Notes: generated from the sequence alone by a model not told the origin. 26,589 nt of DNA from Rickettsia typhi (GCA_945861125.1 CAMASZ010000002.1:1-26589), one strand, 5' to 3'; counted from the stretch's first letter, positions 9,812 through 17,228 are shown. Numbers and translations are program-made.

Positions 9812-10614
9812 AAAAAAATAAAATTTTAGGAGTTTTAACTGTTATTTTTTTAAGTTCATGTTCGATATTTACTATCGAAAAAAATAATTTTGATTGCCAA
9901 GAAATTGATCATGAAATTGAATTAAAAAAATCTTTATTTAAAAAACTCAGCAAAAAAGAATTAAATAAAAGAAGTAAAATTGAAGTTCCTACTGTAAGCT
10001 CATTAGATAAGTTGAGTGTTTTTTCGGAAATTGTGAATGCAATTAAAAATGCTAAAGCAAATCAGGAGTTTATCGCCGTAGATTTGAGAGGTTATAAGAA
10101 AGTTGATTTGGGTAATATAGTTATTGCCAATTCAAGTCCCACACTTTTACATCAATATTTAAGAACAAGCAAATTTTCTCAAGGATTCTTTGCTTTAATA
10201 AATATTAACTCAAAATCAATTGATATTTATCCGCCAGAAGTTAACAAAATATTTAAAAAAGAGAAAATAAAGCGTGGCGATTTAGAAGATCTAGAAATAA
10301 TAATTAATGTTAGCAACTCGGAATATATTGATGGAAATATGAAATTTTCTTCTGGTCAAAAATTTTCTTTAATTGCTGATAACATATTAAAACCATATCG
10401 TTTAGATCTAAGAGAAGCAAGTAATATGCAATTTAATTTAAATAAGAAATGGATAATGAATCTATACAGCATAGAAAACAATAAGTTGGAGGGTGGAAAA
10501 ATCACAACTGGGTTATTTAAATACATTAATAATAAAAATTCAAAAATACTTATACATAAATTTGATAATTCATTTGCTTATTGTTATAAAGATATCAATG
10601 GACAAAAATTTTAA
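9808..10614 (+). CDS. predicted lipoprotein of unknown function
   Basis: I do not recognise this 268-residue protein. It begins with a basic N-terminus, a hydrophobic stretch and a lipobox L15-S16-S17-C18, so it is predicted to be lipid-anchored at Cys18. The mature part is mostly hydrophilic and Lys/Asn-rich, and nothing in it looks like a catalytic motif. It starts inside the last codon of dapE (ATGA overlap) and is followed after 7 bp by another small lipoprotein gene. The operon position suggests an envelope role, but that is inference from neighbours only. Confidence 0.75.
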   Translation: MKKNKILGVLTVIFLSSCSIFTIEKNNFDCQEIDHEIELKKSLFKKLSKKELNKRSKIEVPTVSSLDKLSVFSEIVNAIKNAKANQEFIAVDLRGYKKVDLGNIVIANSSPTLLHQYLRTSKFSQGFFALININSKSIDIYPPEVNKIFKKEKIKRGDLEDLEIIINVSNSEYIDGNMKFSSGQKFSLIADNILKPYRLDLREASNMQFNLNKKWIMNLYSIENNKLEGGKITTGLFKYINNKNSKILIHKFDNSFAYCYKDINGQKF

Positions 10615-10621
10615 AATTTAT

Positions 10622-10939
10622 ATGCATAAAAAAACTATCTCTATTTTACTGGTTCTATCATTATTTAGTTGCTATACTTATAACACAGATCTTAACAAGT
10701 TAGAAAAAATTGAAATTTCTTCAACAAAAGATATCAAAAAAGGGAAAGCGTGTGGCAATTACTTATTCGGTGGCTTTGAAATTCCTTATGTTGGAGAGAC
10801 TTCAATTAAACTTTCTGGTGATCAATCGGTTATTACCGCAATTAAGAATGGTAATATAAAAAAAATTTATGCCATAGATACACTTAAGAAAAGCTATGTT
10901 TTTTACAGTAAAAGATGTACGATAGTTTTTGGTGAATAA
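10622..10939 (+). CDS. TRL-like lipoprotein
   Basis: A 105-residue predicted lipoprotein with lipobox L14-F15-S16-C17 after a hydrophobic leader. The C-terminal ~65 residues follow the pattern of the TRL-like family: GKACGNYLFGG, then a Gly-Asp-x-Ser-x-x-x-Ala-x-Lys-x-Gly-Asn-x-Lys-Lys-Ile stretch, and TIVFGE at the end. Proteins of this family are small envelope proteins without a known function. I chose the ATG at 10622 because it starts exactly at the signal peptide. The frame is open further upstream to 10493, but that extension overlaps the preceding gene. The gene is the third of a dapE group, and a decayed palindromic element begins right after its stop. Confidence 0.7.
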   Translation: MHKKTISILLVLSLFSCYTYNTDLNKLEKIEISSTKDIKKGKACGNYLFGGFEIPYVGETSIKLSGDQSVITAIKNGNIKKIYAIDTLKKSYVFYSKRCTIVFGE

Positions 10940-10944
10940 TATTT

Positions 10945-11201
10945 TCTTTTAAATTAATATAACGAAATATTTTTGAGATAAAGACGCACTAAAGCAACGA
11001 CACTTTTTATTCAGTCGTGCTAAAGCAACGACACTTTTTATTCAGTCGTGCTAAAGCAACGACACGATTCTTTAGATAAAAATCTTTAAAAAATGAAGTC
11101 TTATAACTATATAGCCTGAGGCTTTTTGAAGATTTTTTTACCAAAAATATGAAGTTAGAATTTGAATATCATATTTAGTATCAAAAGATGGGATTTGGTA
11201 T
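10945..11201 (-). repeat. palindromic dispersed element, copy D (A-type end, expanded)
   Basis: On the minus strand it starts with the A-type terminus ataccaaatcccatctttt, then attctaacttcatatttttg as in copy A1. The shared core follows (gcctcag..., cttcattttttaaagatt), and then an expanded tandem array. Its other end (10945-10975) aligns with the right end of A1 only through aaatattt-gtta and has lost the terminal inverted repeat. It occupies most of the 302-bp gap between the convergent TRL-like gene and the receiver-protein gene. No reading frame is present. Confidence 0.8.
10986..11066. repeat. 31-bp tandem repeat, about 2.6 copies
   Basis: The unit gtgctaaagcaacgacactt followed by tttattcagtc repeats with a period of exactly 31 bases: copies start near 10986 and 11017, and a partial copy starts at 11048. 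The copies are nearly identical, the first differing at two positions (gcact instead of tgct). The unit corresponds to the hairpin region of the dispersed-element core, so this is an internal expansion of copy D. There are no spacers, so it is not a CRISPR. Confidence 0.9.
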
Positions 11202-11241
11202 AAGGTTTAATGCAAAATTCGGACCGATAAGATTATTTTAT

Positions 11242-12285
11242 TTAGGAAACTAATCTATATGAAGGAATTATAAGAATTGCAGTGTTTTGTTCGTTGCTTG
11301 GAATTTCAAAACGTAAATTTTGTTTATCTAAAATTTTTCCAATAGTTGATTCATCAAAATTAGCAGCAAAATTTGGGTTAGATGATTTTAAATAAAAAAT
11401 CACTGCTAGTTGATTTAGGTGGTCCATCATAATTGAAATTTGTACTGAAGCTTGATTATCAGATTTAAATATTCCTGCAAATATCTTCTTTAAAGCATCT
11501 AAAAAAACTGTTTTATCTGCTTTAATTTTTGATAAAGTTTTGTCTTCATCGGAGATTTCTATAGAAATTCTGTTTTTATATTTGTCATTTAAACTTGATA
11601 CAAAATCATTAATGAAATCATAAATGGAAAATATTTCTTGTTCAACATTTACTCTACTATCAATAACTGAATCGTCTAATGCGTTATATATTGTTGCATA
11701 AGCTTTCATAGCGTTAATGTAAATCTTGTTAATATCTTCTTCATAACGACGATGCGGAAATGCTCCGTATGGTTCTTTTCTAAGCGTGTCTGCGGTTTGA
11801 GCGATAACATTTAAGTAATTATATAAATCTTTTGGCAATAGAGATGATATTTGTTCTTTGATGTTGTTTATATGGCGATTATTTTGTTCAGAGTTTCTTT
11901 TTGCATTAACAGTTTTTTCTCTAATTTTTGAAATCATTAAATCAAAATCTACCGGTTTGATTAGGTAGTCATTGGCAAGAAGGTCTACCCCCTTCATTAT
12001 ATTTTCTTTTTGACCTAAGGCGGATAAAAATATAAAAGGGATATTATTGTTGCGAATGCTTTTTCCTTCTCTGATCATTTTTAAAAGTGAATAACCATCA
12101 ATTTCGGGCATCATTATATCTGAAACGACTAAATCGGGTTTATTTTGGACAAAGCTCTCATAGCCTTTTTTGCCATTCTCAGCTTCAAAAACTTCAAAAC
12201 CCTCATCGCGCAATATTTCAGCGATATTTTCACGAATTTCTTTTTCATCTTCTACACAAAGAATTTTAATTTTTCTATCTTCCAT
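11242..12285 (-). CDS. response regulator receiver fused to a degenerate histidine-kinase-like domain
   Basis: The N-terminal receiver domain (about 6-122) is complete: Glu12/Asp13 acidic pair, phospho-acceptor Asp56 in VSDIMMPEIDG, Ser88 in FLSAL and Lys110 in LIKP. Residues ~145-347 look like an alphaproteobacterial PleC/DivJ-type kinase module, with KEPYGAF..RYEEDINKI and the dimerisation-helix pattern. Where such kinases have His-Glu-Leu, this protein has Lys152-Asp-Leu, so the phospho-acceptor His is missing. The ATP-binding N-box position (LKKIFAGIFK) lacks its Asn, and the Gly-rich ATP motifs are absent. I infer a phosphorylation-controlled adaptor or pseudokinase, not an active kinase; a ChpT-like fold without the His is another way to describe it. 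It is a single-gene unit in a gap bounded on both sides by palindromic elements. Confidence 0.8.
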   Translation of the reverse strand: MEDRKIKILCVEDEKEIRENIAEILRDEGFEVFEAENGKKGYESFVQNKPDLVVSDIMMPEIDGYSLLKMIREGKSIRNNNIPFIFLSALGQKENIMKGVDLLANDYLIKPVDFDLMISKIREKTVNAKRNSEQNNRHINNIKEQISSLLPKDLYNYLNVIAQTADTLRKEPYGAFPHRRYEEDINKIYINAMKAYATIYNALDDSVIDSRVNVEQEIFSIYDFINDFVSSLNDKYKNRISIEISDEDKTLSKIKADKTVFLDALKKIFAGIFKSDNQASVQISIMMDHLNQLAVIFYLKSSNPNFAANFDESTIGKILDKQNLRFEIPSNEQNTAILIIPSYRLVS

Positions 12286-12324
12286 AATTTTAAAATTTAA
12301 TTGAAAAAATTTTTAAACATACTA

Positions 12325-12513
12325 ATACCAATTATCATTTTAAATTATACTAAATAATTTTATAAACATCTTCTTTAAAATTTTTGCTAAAAAATCTAGA
12401 AGGCTTTTTTTGTATGGGCCTCATTTTCTATGGGTATATAGCATTTCGTTTTTTAACTTTTCTGTCTAAGAATTTTTGTGAAGAATGTTTATTTTAAAAT
12501 GATAATTGGTATA
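12325..12513 (+). repeat. palindromic dispersed element, copy B2 (189 bp)
   Basis: An inverted copy of the element at 8200-8388, the same length, with the same terminal repeats (ataccaattatcattttaaa and its complement). Its interior shows ttttgctaaaaaatctagaa, then gtatgggcctcat, gggtatatagcat and tttttaacttttctgtctaa. It lies between the receiver-protein gene and the dnaX end, both on the minus strand. It takes up about half of that 401-bp gap; the rest (12605-12686) is AT-rich with no feature I recognise. Confidence 0.88.
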
Positions 12514-12560
12514 AGGGGTTTTTCAATCTTGTATTTACTTATTTTTATAATTGAGTTTTA

Positions 12561-12604
12561 TAGTAATTCTATCTTTAAACAAATTTAAAGAAAGGATTTG
12601 ATAT
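12561..12604. repeat. decayed minimal A-type palindrome
   Basis: The right arm tttaaagaaaggatttgatat resembles the A-type terminus (tttaaagatgggatttggtat) with a few changes. The left arm tagtaattctatctttaaa is a weak inverted match. The arrangement is like the 54-bp palindrome at 14120-14173 but more diverged. It sits just downstream of dnaX on the minus strand and could form an AT-rich hairpin in that transcript. Confidence 0.45.
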
Positions 12605-12686
12605 TGTAATATTAGCAATAAATTTTTCTAATAAGTAAGAAATAGTTAATGAAAACAAAAAAAATAAAGTAAATTGATTAAATTTA

Positions 12687-13943
12687 TTACAAAATTTTTG
12701 AACCTTCAAAATTTTTTAATATTTCTTTTATTAGCTCTTCTTCGTTGTCAAGCCGATTATTTTTTAGTTGGGAGTGATTATCGGTATTATTTTTAGTTTT
12801 ATTTAAATCGATAAGTAAAGATTTTAGATCAGGAATTGCAATAATGTGACATATTCTTGCCAACAAAACCTCAAATGAATTTTTTGGCATTAAAGAAAAA
12901 TTAATTTCTGAAATCGATTTTGTTATTAGTTGATAAATTCTAAGTAAAATTGAGATATCTACTTTGTTTGCTATTTCAAAAATTTTTTCATTCTGGTTTT
13001 TAGAATATCCTTCAATTTTATAATTCTTCAGTAATTTGGTTAATATAGATCTGTGATTTACCTCTATCAAATCTTGTAGAATTTGTGAAATATCAGAGGT
13101 AAAACTATAAATTTCTAGGAATTTATCTAATGCCATGCGAAACTGCCCAGTTAATAAAAATTCAAATAATTCAATAATTTTGAATCGATCATTAACGCCA
13201 AGCATTTCTTCAACAACAATTGCAGGAAGAAAAGAATCATGATTATTGGTTGCTAGGGCTCTGTCAAGAAGAGATAGTGAGTCACGAACTGAACCCTCAG
13301 AAAATTTTGCAATTAATTCAAGAGCTAAATCTTCTGCTGAAAAGTTTTCTTTTTGTAAAACATTTTTTAAATGATCAACAATTTCTTTTTCATCAAGTCT
13401 TCTCAAATCAAATCTTTGGCAGCGAGATAGAATTGTGATTGGAACTTTACGAATTTCAGTAGTTGCAAAAATGAATTTAACATGAGCTGGTGGTTCTTCT
13501 AAGGTTTTTAATAAAGCATTAAAAGCATTGTTGCTAAGCATATGGACTTCATCAATTATATATATTTTATATTTTGCTAAAACGGCAGAATAAGCTATGG
13601 AGTCGATTATTTCTCGAATATCATCAACACCTGTTCTGCTTGCAGCATCAATCTCTAAAACATCTTGGTGATGAGAATTTGCTATCAATTTGCAATTATC
13701 GCAAACTCCGCAGGCTTTGGCTTGTTGATTCGCTTCTATGTTTGTACAATTAAGAGTTTTAGCAATTATTCTTGCTGAAGTAGTTTTTCCTACTCCACGA
13801 ATTCCGGTAAGAATGTAGGCATGATGAAGACGATTATTTTTTATGGCGTTAGTTAGGGTTTTAACTAAAACATCTTGCCCAATCAGTTCATTGAAATTTT
13901 GAGGGCGGTATTTTCTTGCTAAAACTAGATATGATGAAGACAC
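12687..13943 (-). CDS. dnaX: DNA polymerase III subunit gamma/tau, short form
   Basis: DnaX is the ATPase of the clamp loader and, as tau, links polymerase to helicase. The 418-residue protein has the AAA+ domain with Walker A GIRGVGKT at 47-54, zinc-binding Cys66, Cys78, Cys81 and Cys84, Walker B IIDEVHM at 129-135, and sensor/arginine-finger SRC at 173-175. The collar domain III follows to about 365. After it comes only a ~45-residue tail ending ELIKEILKNFEGSKIL. From memory, alphaproteobacterial DnaX proteins are much longer but finish in a similar helix (FPGAxI-like), so the middle of the tau region appears deleted rather than the gene truncated. The start is GTG at 13943; no ATG is available nearby. 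The 4.5S RNA gene lies directly upstream on the same strand. Confidence 0.95.
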   Translation of the reverse strand: MSSSYLVLARKYRPQNFNELIGQDVLVKTLTNAIKNNRLHHAYILTGIRGVGKTTSARIIAKTLNCTNIEANQQAKACGVCDNCKLIANSHHQDVLEIDAASRTGVDDIREIIDSIAYSAVLAKYKIYIIDEVHMLSNNAFNALLKTLEEPPAHVKFIFATTEIRKVPITILSRCQRFDLRRLDEKEIVDHLKNVLQKENFSAEDLALELIAKFSEGSVRDSLSLLDRALATNNHDSFLPAIVVEEMLGVNDRFKIIELFEFLLTGQFRMALDKFLEIYSFTSDISQILQDLIEVNHRSILTKLLKNYKIEGYSKNQNEKIFEIANKVDISILLRIYQLITKSISEINFSLMPKNSFEVLLARICHIIAIPDLKSLLIDLNKTKNNTDNHSQLKNNRLDNEEELIKEILKNFEGSKIL

Positions 13944-13987
13944 AAAGAATTTTGTAAGTATGAATTATTAGGTTTTATTTAAAGACC

Positions 13988-14077
13988 TTAAGTGAGAGCA
14001 ACCCAAACTTTAATAAATTGAGATGCTTTTTTTCAAATCTGACTCTTTAAATAAAAAAATCTGCCCGCTCCCACCAA
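13988..14077 (-). ncRNA. ffs: 4.5S signal recognition particle RNA, small bacterial type
   Basis: On the minus strand, gagtcagatttgaaaaaaag followed by catctc lines up position by position with the conserved SRP RNA apical core (GGGTCAGGTCCGGAAGGAAG then CAGCCC in E. coli); all differences but one are G-to-A or C-to-T changes. The tetraloop becomes GAAA, still a GNRA loop, closed by UU-AA pairs instead of CC-GG. The asymmetric-loop bases tcag and agca are kept. The outer stem is visible: gtgggagc (14074-14067) pairs with gctctcac (13999-13992) with one G-U. The total of about 90 nt fits a small SRP RNA. Position directly upstream of dnaX is the alphaproteobacterial arrangement. Exact ends are approximate. 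It binds Ffh for co-translational targeting of membrane proteins. Confidence 0.9.
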
Positions 14078-14082
14078 CTCCG

Positions 14083-14110
14083 ATTGTAGTTTTTTTTTAT
14101 AAGTTATCAA
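14083..14110 (-). promoter_or_regulatory. sigma-70-type promoter of the SRP RNA gene
   Basis: On the minus strand there is a -35 box TTGATA (14110-14105), a 16-bp spacer containing a run of nine A, and a -10 box TACAAT (14088-14083). The predicted start, 6-7 bases on, falls at 14076-14077, where the SRP RNA outer stem begins. This agreement between promoter and RNA fold supports both. The A-run in the spacer may bend the DNA. Confidence 0.7.
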
Positions 14111-14119
14111 TGTTTTTTT

Positions 14120-14173
14120 ATATCAAATACTATCTTTAAAGTTTTAAAAAATTTTAAAGATGGTATTTGGTAT
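14120..14173. repeat. minimal A-type palindrome (54 bp)
   Basis: Only the terminal inverted repeats of the A-type element remain: left arm atatcaaatactatctttaa(a) at 14120-14140 and right arm tttaaagatggtatttggta(t) at 14153-14173, with two mismatches, separated by 12 AT bases. It lies between the end of the SPOR gene and the promoter of the SRP RNA, all read on the minus strand. It could form a hairpin ending the argS-SPOR transcript, although no T-run follows it. Confidence 0.8.
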
Positions 14174-14197
14174 AAGGTCTAGTGTTATATTTGGTAT

Positions 14198-15052
14198 TTA
14201 TTCAACAACAATGCAATCAGCTCTATTTCTTTGGGTTTGAATAATATATTTATTACAAAAACTTTCAGCTTCAATTTGATTAAAAAAATAACCAATTTGT
14301 AGTCTGTAGAAAATTCCTCTTCTACCAAGATCAACTTCTTCAATAATGGGTTTTAAACCTTTAAACAAAGAGTGGTGAGCATTATTAACTCCTTTCCATA
14401 TTTCTTCAGCGGTTTGTTTTTTTGACATTGCTGCCAATTGGACTCTGATCATTTTTTTTTCTTGGTTTTTTTTAATGCTTTCTTTTGATGAAGAATATTC
14501 TTCAGTGGAATTATTATTTATTTTTTGAGATTTATTTGGAGAAATAATTTTTTCTTGAGTGATTTTTTCATTACTTTGATTGGTTAAAATACTCTTCTGA
14601 ATATTTTTTTGATTATTATTGTCGTAAACAATAATTGATTGATCATTTGCGGAATTTTTTAGTGATGAGTTGTAATTTGAGTTAATTTCGTTGTCACTAG
14701 ATTTGTTTTTTTCTATTTGCGGAGGTAGAACTGGCTCCGAACTGCTTCTGATCTTAGTTTCTCTTTTTAAATTTTCCTTTTTGTTACCAAATATATCATC
14801 ATAAATAATATGCTTATTGTTATTTTCTTCTTCATTAAATTTAACTTCTTCTTTGATTTTAATTGGTCCCTCTGGAGATTTTATGATCTCAATGTTAGAA
14901 GATGAGTCTTGGTAAATAAAATAATAGGCGTTGATAGTTATGTAAATAAAAATACCAACGGATGCTGATATTCCAATGAGTAGGGCAAGTTTTTTAAAAA
15001 TCCCTAAAGATTTTTTTGGGGGAGTGTATTTTTTATATCCAAAATCTTCCAT
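14198..15052 (-). CDS. SPOR domain membrane protein
   Basis: This 284-residue protein has a basic cytoplasmic N-terminus, one membrane segment (about 20-48) and a long low-complexity Asn/Lys/Ser/Glu-rich linker (about 60-195). The C-terminal domain (about 200-284) begins MIRVQLAAMSKKQTAEEIW and contains GIFYRLQIGYFFNQIEAESF, the SPOR fold that binds denuded peptidoglycan at division sites. The conserved stretch IKSPEGPIKIKEE after the membrane segment is also seen in alphaproteobacterial relatives that follow argS. It starts 17 bp after the argS stop, so the two are an operon. The probable role is at the septum, as for FtsN/DedD-like SPOR proteins; which one is not clear from sequence. Confidence 0.88.
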   Translation of the reverse strand: MEDFGYKKYTPPKKSLGIFKKLALLIGISASVGIFIYITINAYYFIYQDSSSNIEIIKSPEGPIKIKEEVKFNEEENNNKHIIYDDIFGNKKENLKRETKIRSSSEPVLPPQIEKNKSSDNEINSNYNSSLKNSANDQSIIVYDNNNQKNIQKSILTNQSNEKITQEKIISPNKSQKINNNSTEEYSSSKESIKKNQEKKMIRVQLAAMSKKQTAEEIWKGVNNAHHSLFKGLKPIIEEVDLGRRGIFYRLQIGYFFNQIEAESFCNKYIIQTQRNRADCIVVE

Positions 15053-15069
15053 ATTATTTCATTTCTTCA

Positions 15070-16899
15070 TTATTTCATTTCTTCTAAAGCGTTGATGTTA
15101 AATATATCTAAGGCAGTAAAAATTATTTTTTTTACAGCTAGAACCAATAAAATTCTAGCCTCAGTTAATTCTATATTATCTTTTAAAATAAATTTAAGAT
15201 TTTTATTTTCTAAACCTTTATTCCAAAGACCATGAAATTCGGAACTTAGTTCTTGTAAATAAAACGCTATTCGATGTGGTTCAAAATTTACTGCAGACAT
15301 TTCAATTATTCTTGAAAAATTTGCAATTTTTTTTATCAAATTAATTTCACTTTCGTCTTGCAATAATTCTAACTTTTTTTCAAAACTAAAATTAATATTT
15401 ACTTCATGAAAATTACAATCATTTTTTGGAAAAATTTTTTTTGCTAAAACAGGGGTTTCTAAAAATAAATTTCTCAATATAGAACAACACCTTGCGTGGG
15501 CGTATTGAACATAAAAAATTGGATTATCTTTTGATTGTTCAATTACTTTTGATAAGTCAAAATCGAAAGGAGCATCATTTTTTCGAGTTAACATTAAAAA
15601 CCTTAAAACATCAGAACCAACTTCATCAATAACTTGTCTTGCGGTAATAAAATTTCCTGCTCTTTTTGACATTTTAAGTGGTTTACCGTCTTTAACAAAT
15701 TTTACCATCTGACATAAGATTACCTTTAAAATAGCTTGATTATTGGTTAAAGCCAAAACCGCCGCACTTAATCTTTTAACATATCCGGCATGATCATATC
15801 CTAGTGGCATAATAAAAATTTTTGCCCCTCTTTCAAATTTGCTTCTAATGTAAGCCAAATCAGATGCAAAGTAAGTCGGCGTACCATCTGCTTTTTTAAT
15901 AACTCGATCTTGATCATCTCCAAATAAAGAAGATCTAAAAAGAACTTGATCTTTTTCATCATAATCTTCAGGAATTAGGCCAACTCCTTTTTCTGTTTTT
16001 GGTGCCTCTAATTTGCCAACATATACTAAATTACTACTTTGTAAAACTTTTATTGTTTCATTGATTCTGTTATTGTCATGAAGATTTTTTTTCTCTGAAA
16101 AATAGTTATCATGTTTTATACCAAGAGCCAGTAAATCTGATTTTATAATTTCTAACATTTCATCAATAACAAAATTGCGAATTGTTGGAAAATATTCATC
16201 GGGTTTTTTATTTAAAAGTTTATCTTGAAAATTATTCTTTAACTTTTGCCCTATTTCAACTAAATATTCTCCTGGATATAGATCTTCGGTGATTGAAATT
16301 TTTTCTCCAAAGCATTCTAGATATCTTAAATATGCCGATTTAACTAAGTTGTTTATTTGAACGCCGGCATCATTGATATAGTATTCTTTTAAAACATTGT
16401 AACCAACTTTTTGTAATAATTTTGCCAAAACATCACCATAAATAGCTCCTCGTGTATGTCCAACATGAATTGGTCCGGTTGGATTTGGTGAAGCATATTC
16501 TAAATTTACTTTTATGCCTTGGCCAATATTAATAAAACTTAACTCTTTTTTGGAAATAACTTCTTCTAATAGTTTGTAAAAAATTTCATTATTGATGAAT
16601 AAATTAATAAATCCCGGTCCAGCTATTTCAAGTTTGTTTACATTTTTTATAAAAATTGAATCTTGTGATTCGTGTAATTTAGTAATTACTAAATTAGCTA
16701 AATCTCTAGGTGTAAGAGCAAAATCTTTTGATAGGACCATGGCAATATTGCAAGCTAAATCTCCATGAGATTTATCTTTGGAAGGCTCTACCGAAAAATT
16801 ATTTAGGTTATTTTCGTCAATCAAAATATTTCTTTCGCTAGATATTTTTTTTGCAACCAAATAAAATTCTTTTTTGTATAAATTAAAAATGTTGAGCAT
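15070..16899 (-). CDS. argS: arginyl-tRNA synthetase
   Basis: ArgRS charges tRNA-Arg with arginine; it is a class I enzyme that needs the tRNA for adenylation. The protein of 609 residues has the ArgRS N-terminal add-on domain (about 1-120), the HIGH motif as HVGH at 145-148 in ASPNPTGPIHVGHTRGA, and the KMSKS equivalent KMSKR at 409-413. The C-terminal DALR anticodon-binding domain includes QYAHARCCSILRN and FHGLWN. Length is slightly above the usual ~580. I take the ATG at 16899; a TTG directly before it is less likely. It heads an operon with the SPOR gene. Confidence 0.97.
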   Translation of the reverse strand: MLNIFNLYKKEFYLVAKKISSERNILIDENNLNNFSVEPSKDKSHGDLACNIAMVLSKDFALTPRDLANLVITKLHESQDSIFIKNVNKLEIAGPGFINLFINNEIFYKLLEEVISKKELSFINIGQGIKVNLEYASPNPTGPIHVGHTRGAIYGDVLAKLLQKVGYNVLKEYYINDAGVQINNLVKSAYLRYLECFGEKISITEDLYPGEYLVEIGQKLKNNFQDKLLNKKPDEYFPTIRNFVIDEMLEIIKSDLLALGIKHDNYFSEKKNLHDNNRINETIKVLQSSNLVYVGKLEAPKTEKGVGLIPEDYDEKDQVLFRSSLFGDDQDRVIKKADGTPTYFASDLAYIRSKFERGAKIFIMPLGYDHAGYVKRLSAAVLALTNNQAILKVILCQMVKFVKDGKPLKMSKRAGNFITARQVIDEVGSDVLRFLMLTRKNDAPFDFDLSKVIEQSKDNPIFYVQYAHARCCSILRNLFLETPVLAKKIFPKNDCNFHEVNINFSFEKKLELLQDESEINLIKKIANFSRIIEMSAVNFEPHRIAFYLQELSSEFHGLWNKGLENKNLKFILKDNIELTEARILLVLAVKKIIFTALDIFNINALEEMK

Positions 16900-16959
16900 C
16901 AATTTTTAATAAATCTTGTTTAATAAAATTTTAAAATTAGCTAAGCTAAAACTAGTTAT

Positions 16960-17044
16960 ATCAATTACACCCAATTACTAATGTTAGCGCGAATGCTAAA
17001 ATCTTATTTTTGTTGTAATTTGATTTAAAGATTGGATTTGGTAT
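16960..17044. repeat. partial A-type dispersed element
   Basis: The right end, ttgttgtaatttgatttaaa then gattggatttggtat, matches the right end of copy A1 (ttgttacaattttatttaaa then gatgggatttggtat). Only a small hairpin ttagc-gcgaat-gctaa is left of the core, and the left terminus is not convincing. It lies in the 329-bp gap between the divergent argS and ABC-exporter genes, where both promoters must be. The rest of that gap (17045-17228) is AT-rich, with only weak promoter-like hexamers. Confidence 0.6.
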
Positions 17045-17228
17045 TAGATAAATTCAAACTAAAATTTTGCAGTTTTAATTAGCTTTTATACATAATAACA
17101 TTTTAATTTAAAAACACCAAGTGTAGATTTACTATAATAAAAACATACTAAAAGCCATGATAAATAACAAATGGCACTGTCGCAAATCAATTTTTTTGTT
17201 GAAATTTTCATAATTTGAAAAATCTTGA

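Noticed and set aside
10986..11066. Direct repeats of 31 bp suggesting a CRISPR array
   Set aside because: The units are contiguous with no spacers, there are no cas genes, and the unit matches the dispersed-element core.
14061..14081. C-rich stretch ending in CACCA on the plus strand, resembling a tRNA 3' end; on the minus strand a possible two-quartet G-quadruplex
   Set aside because: No matching acceptor strand, D-arm or anticodon arm exists on the plus strand. On the minus strand the G-rich bases form the 5' side of the SRP RNA outer stem, which explains them fully.
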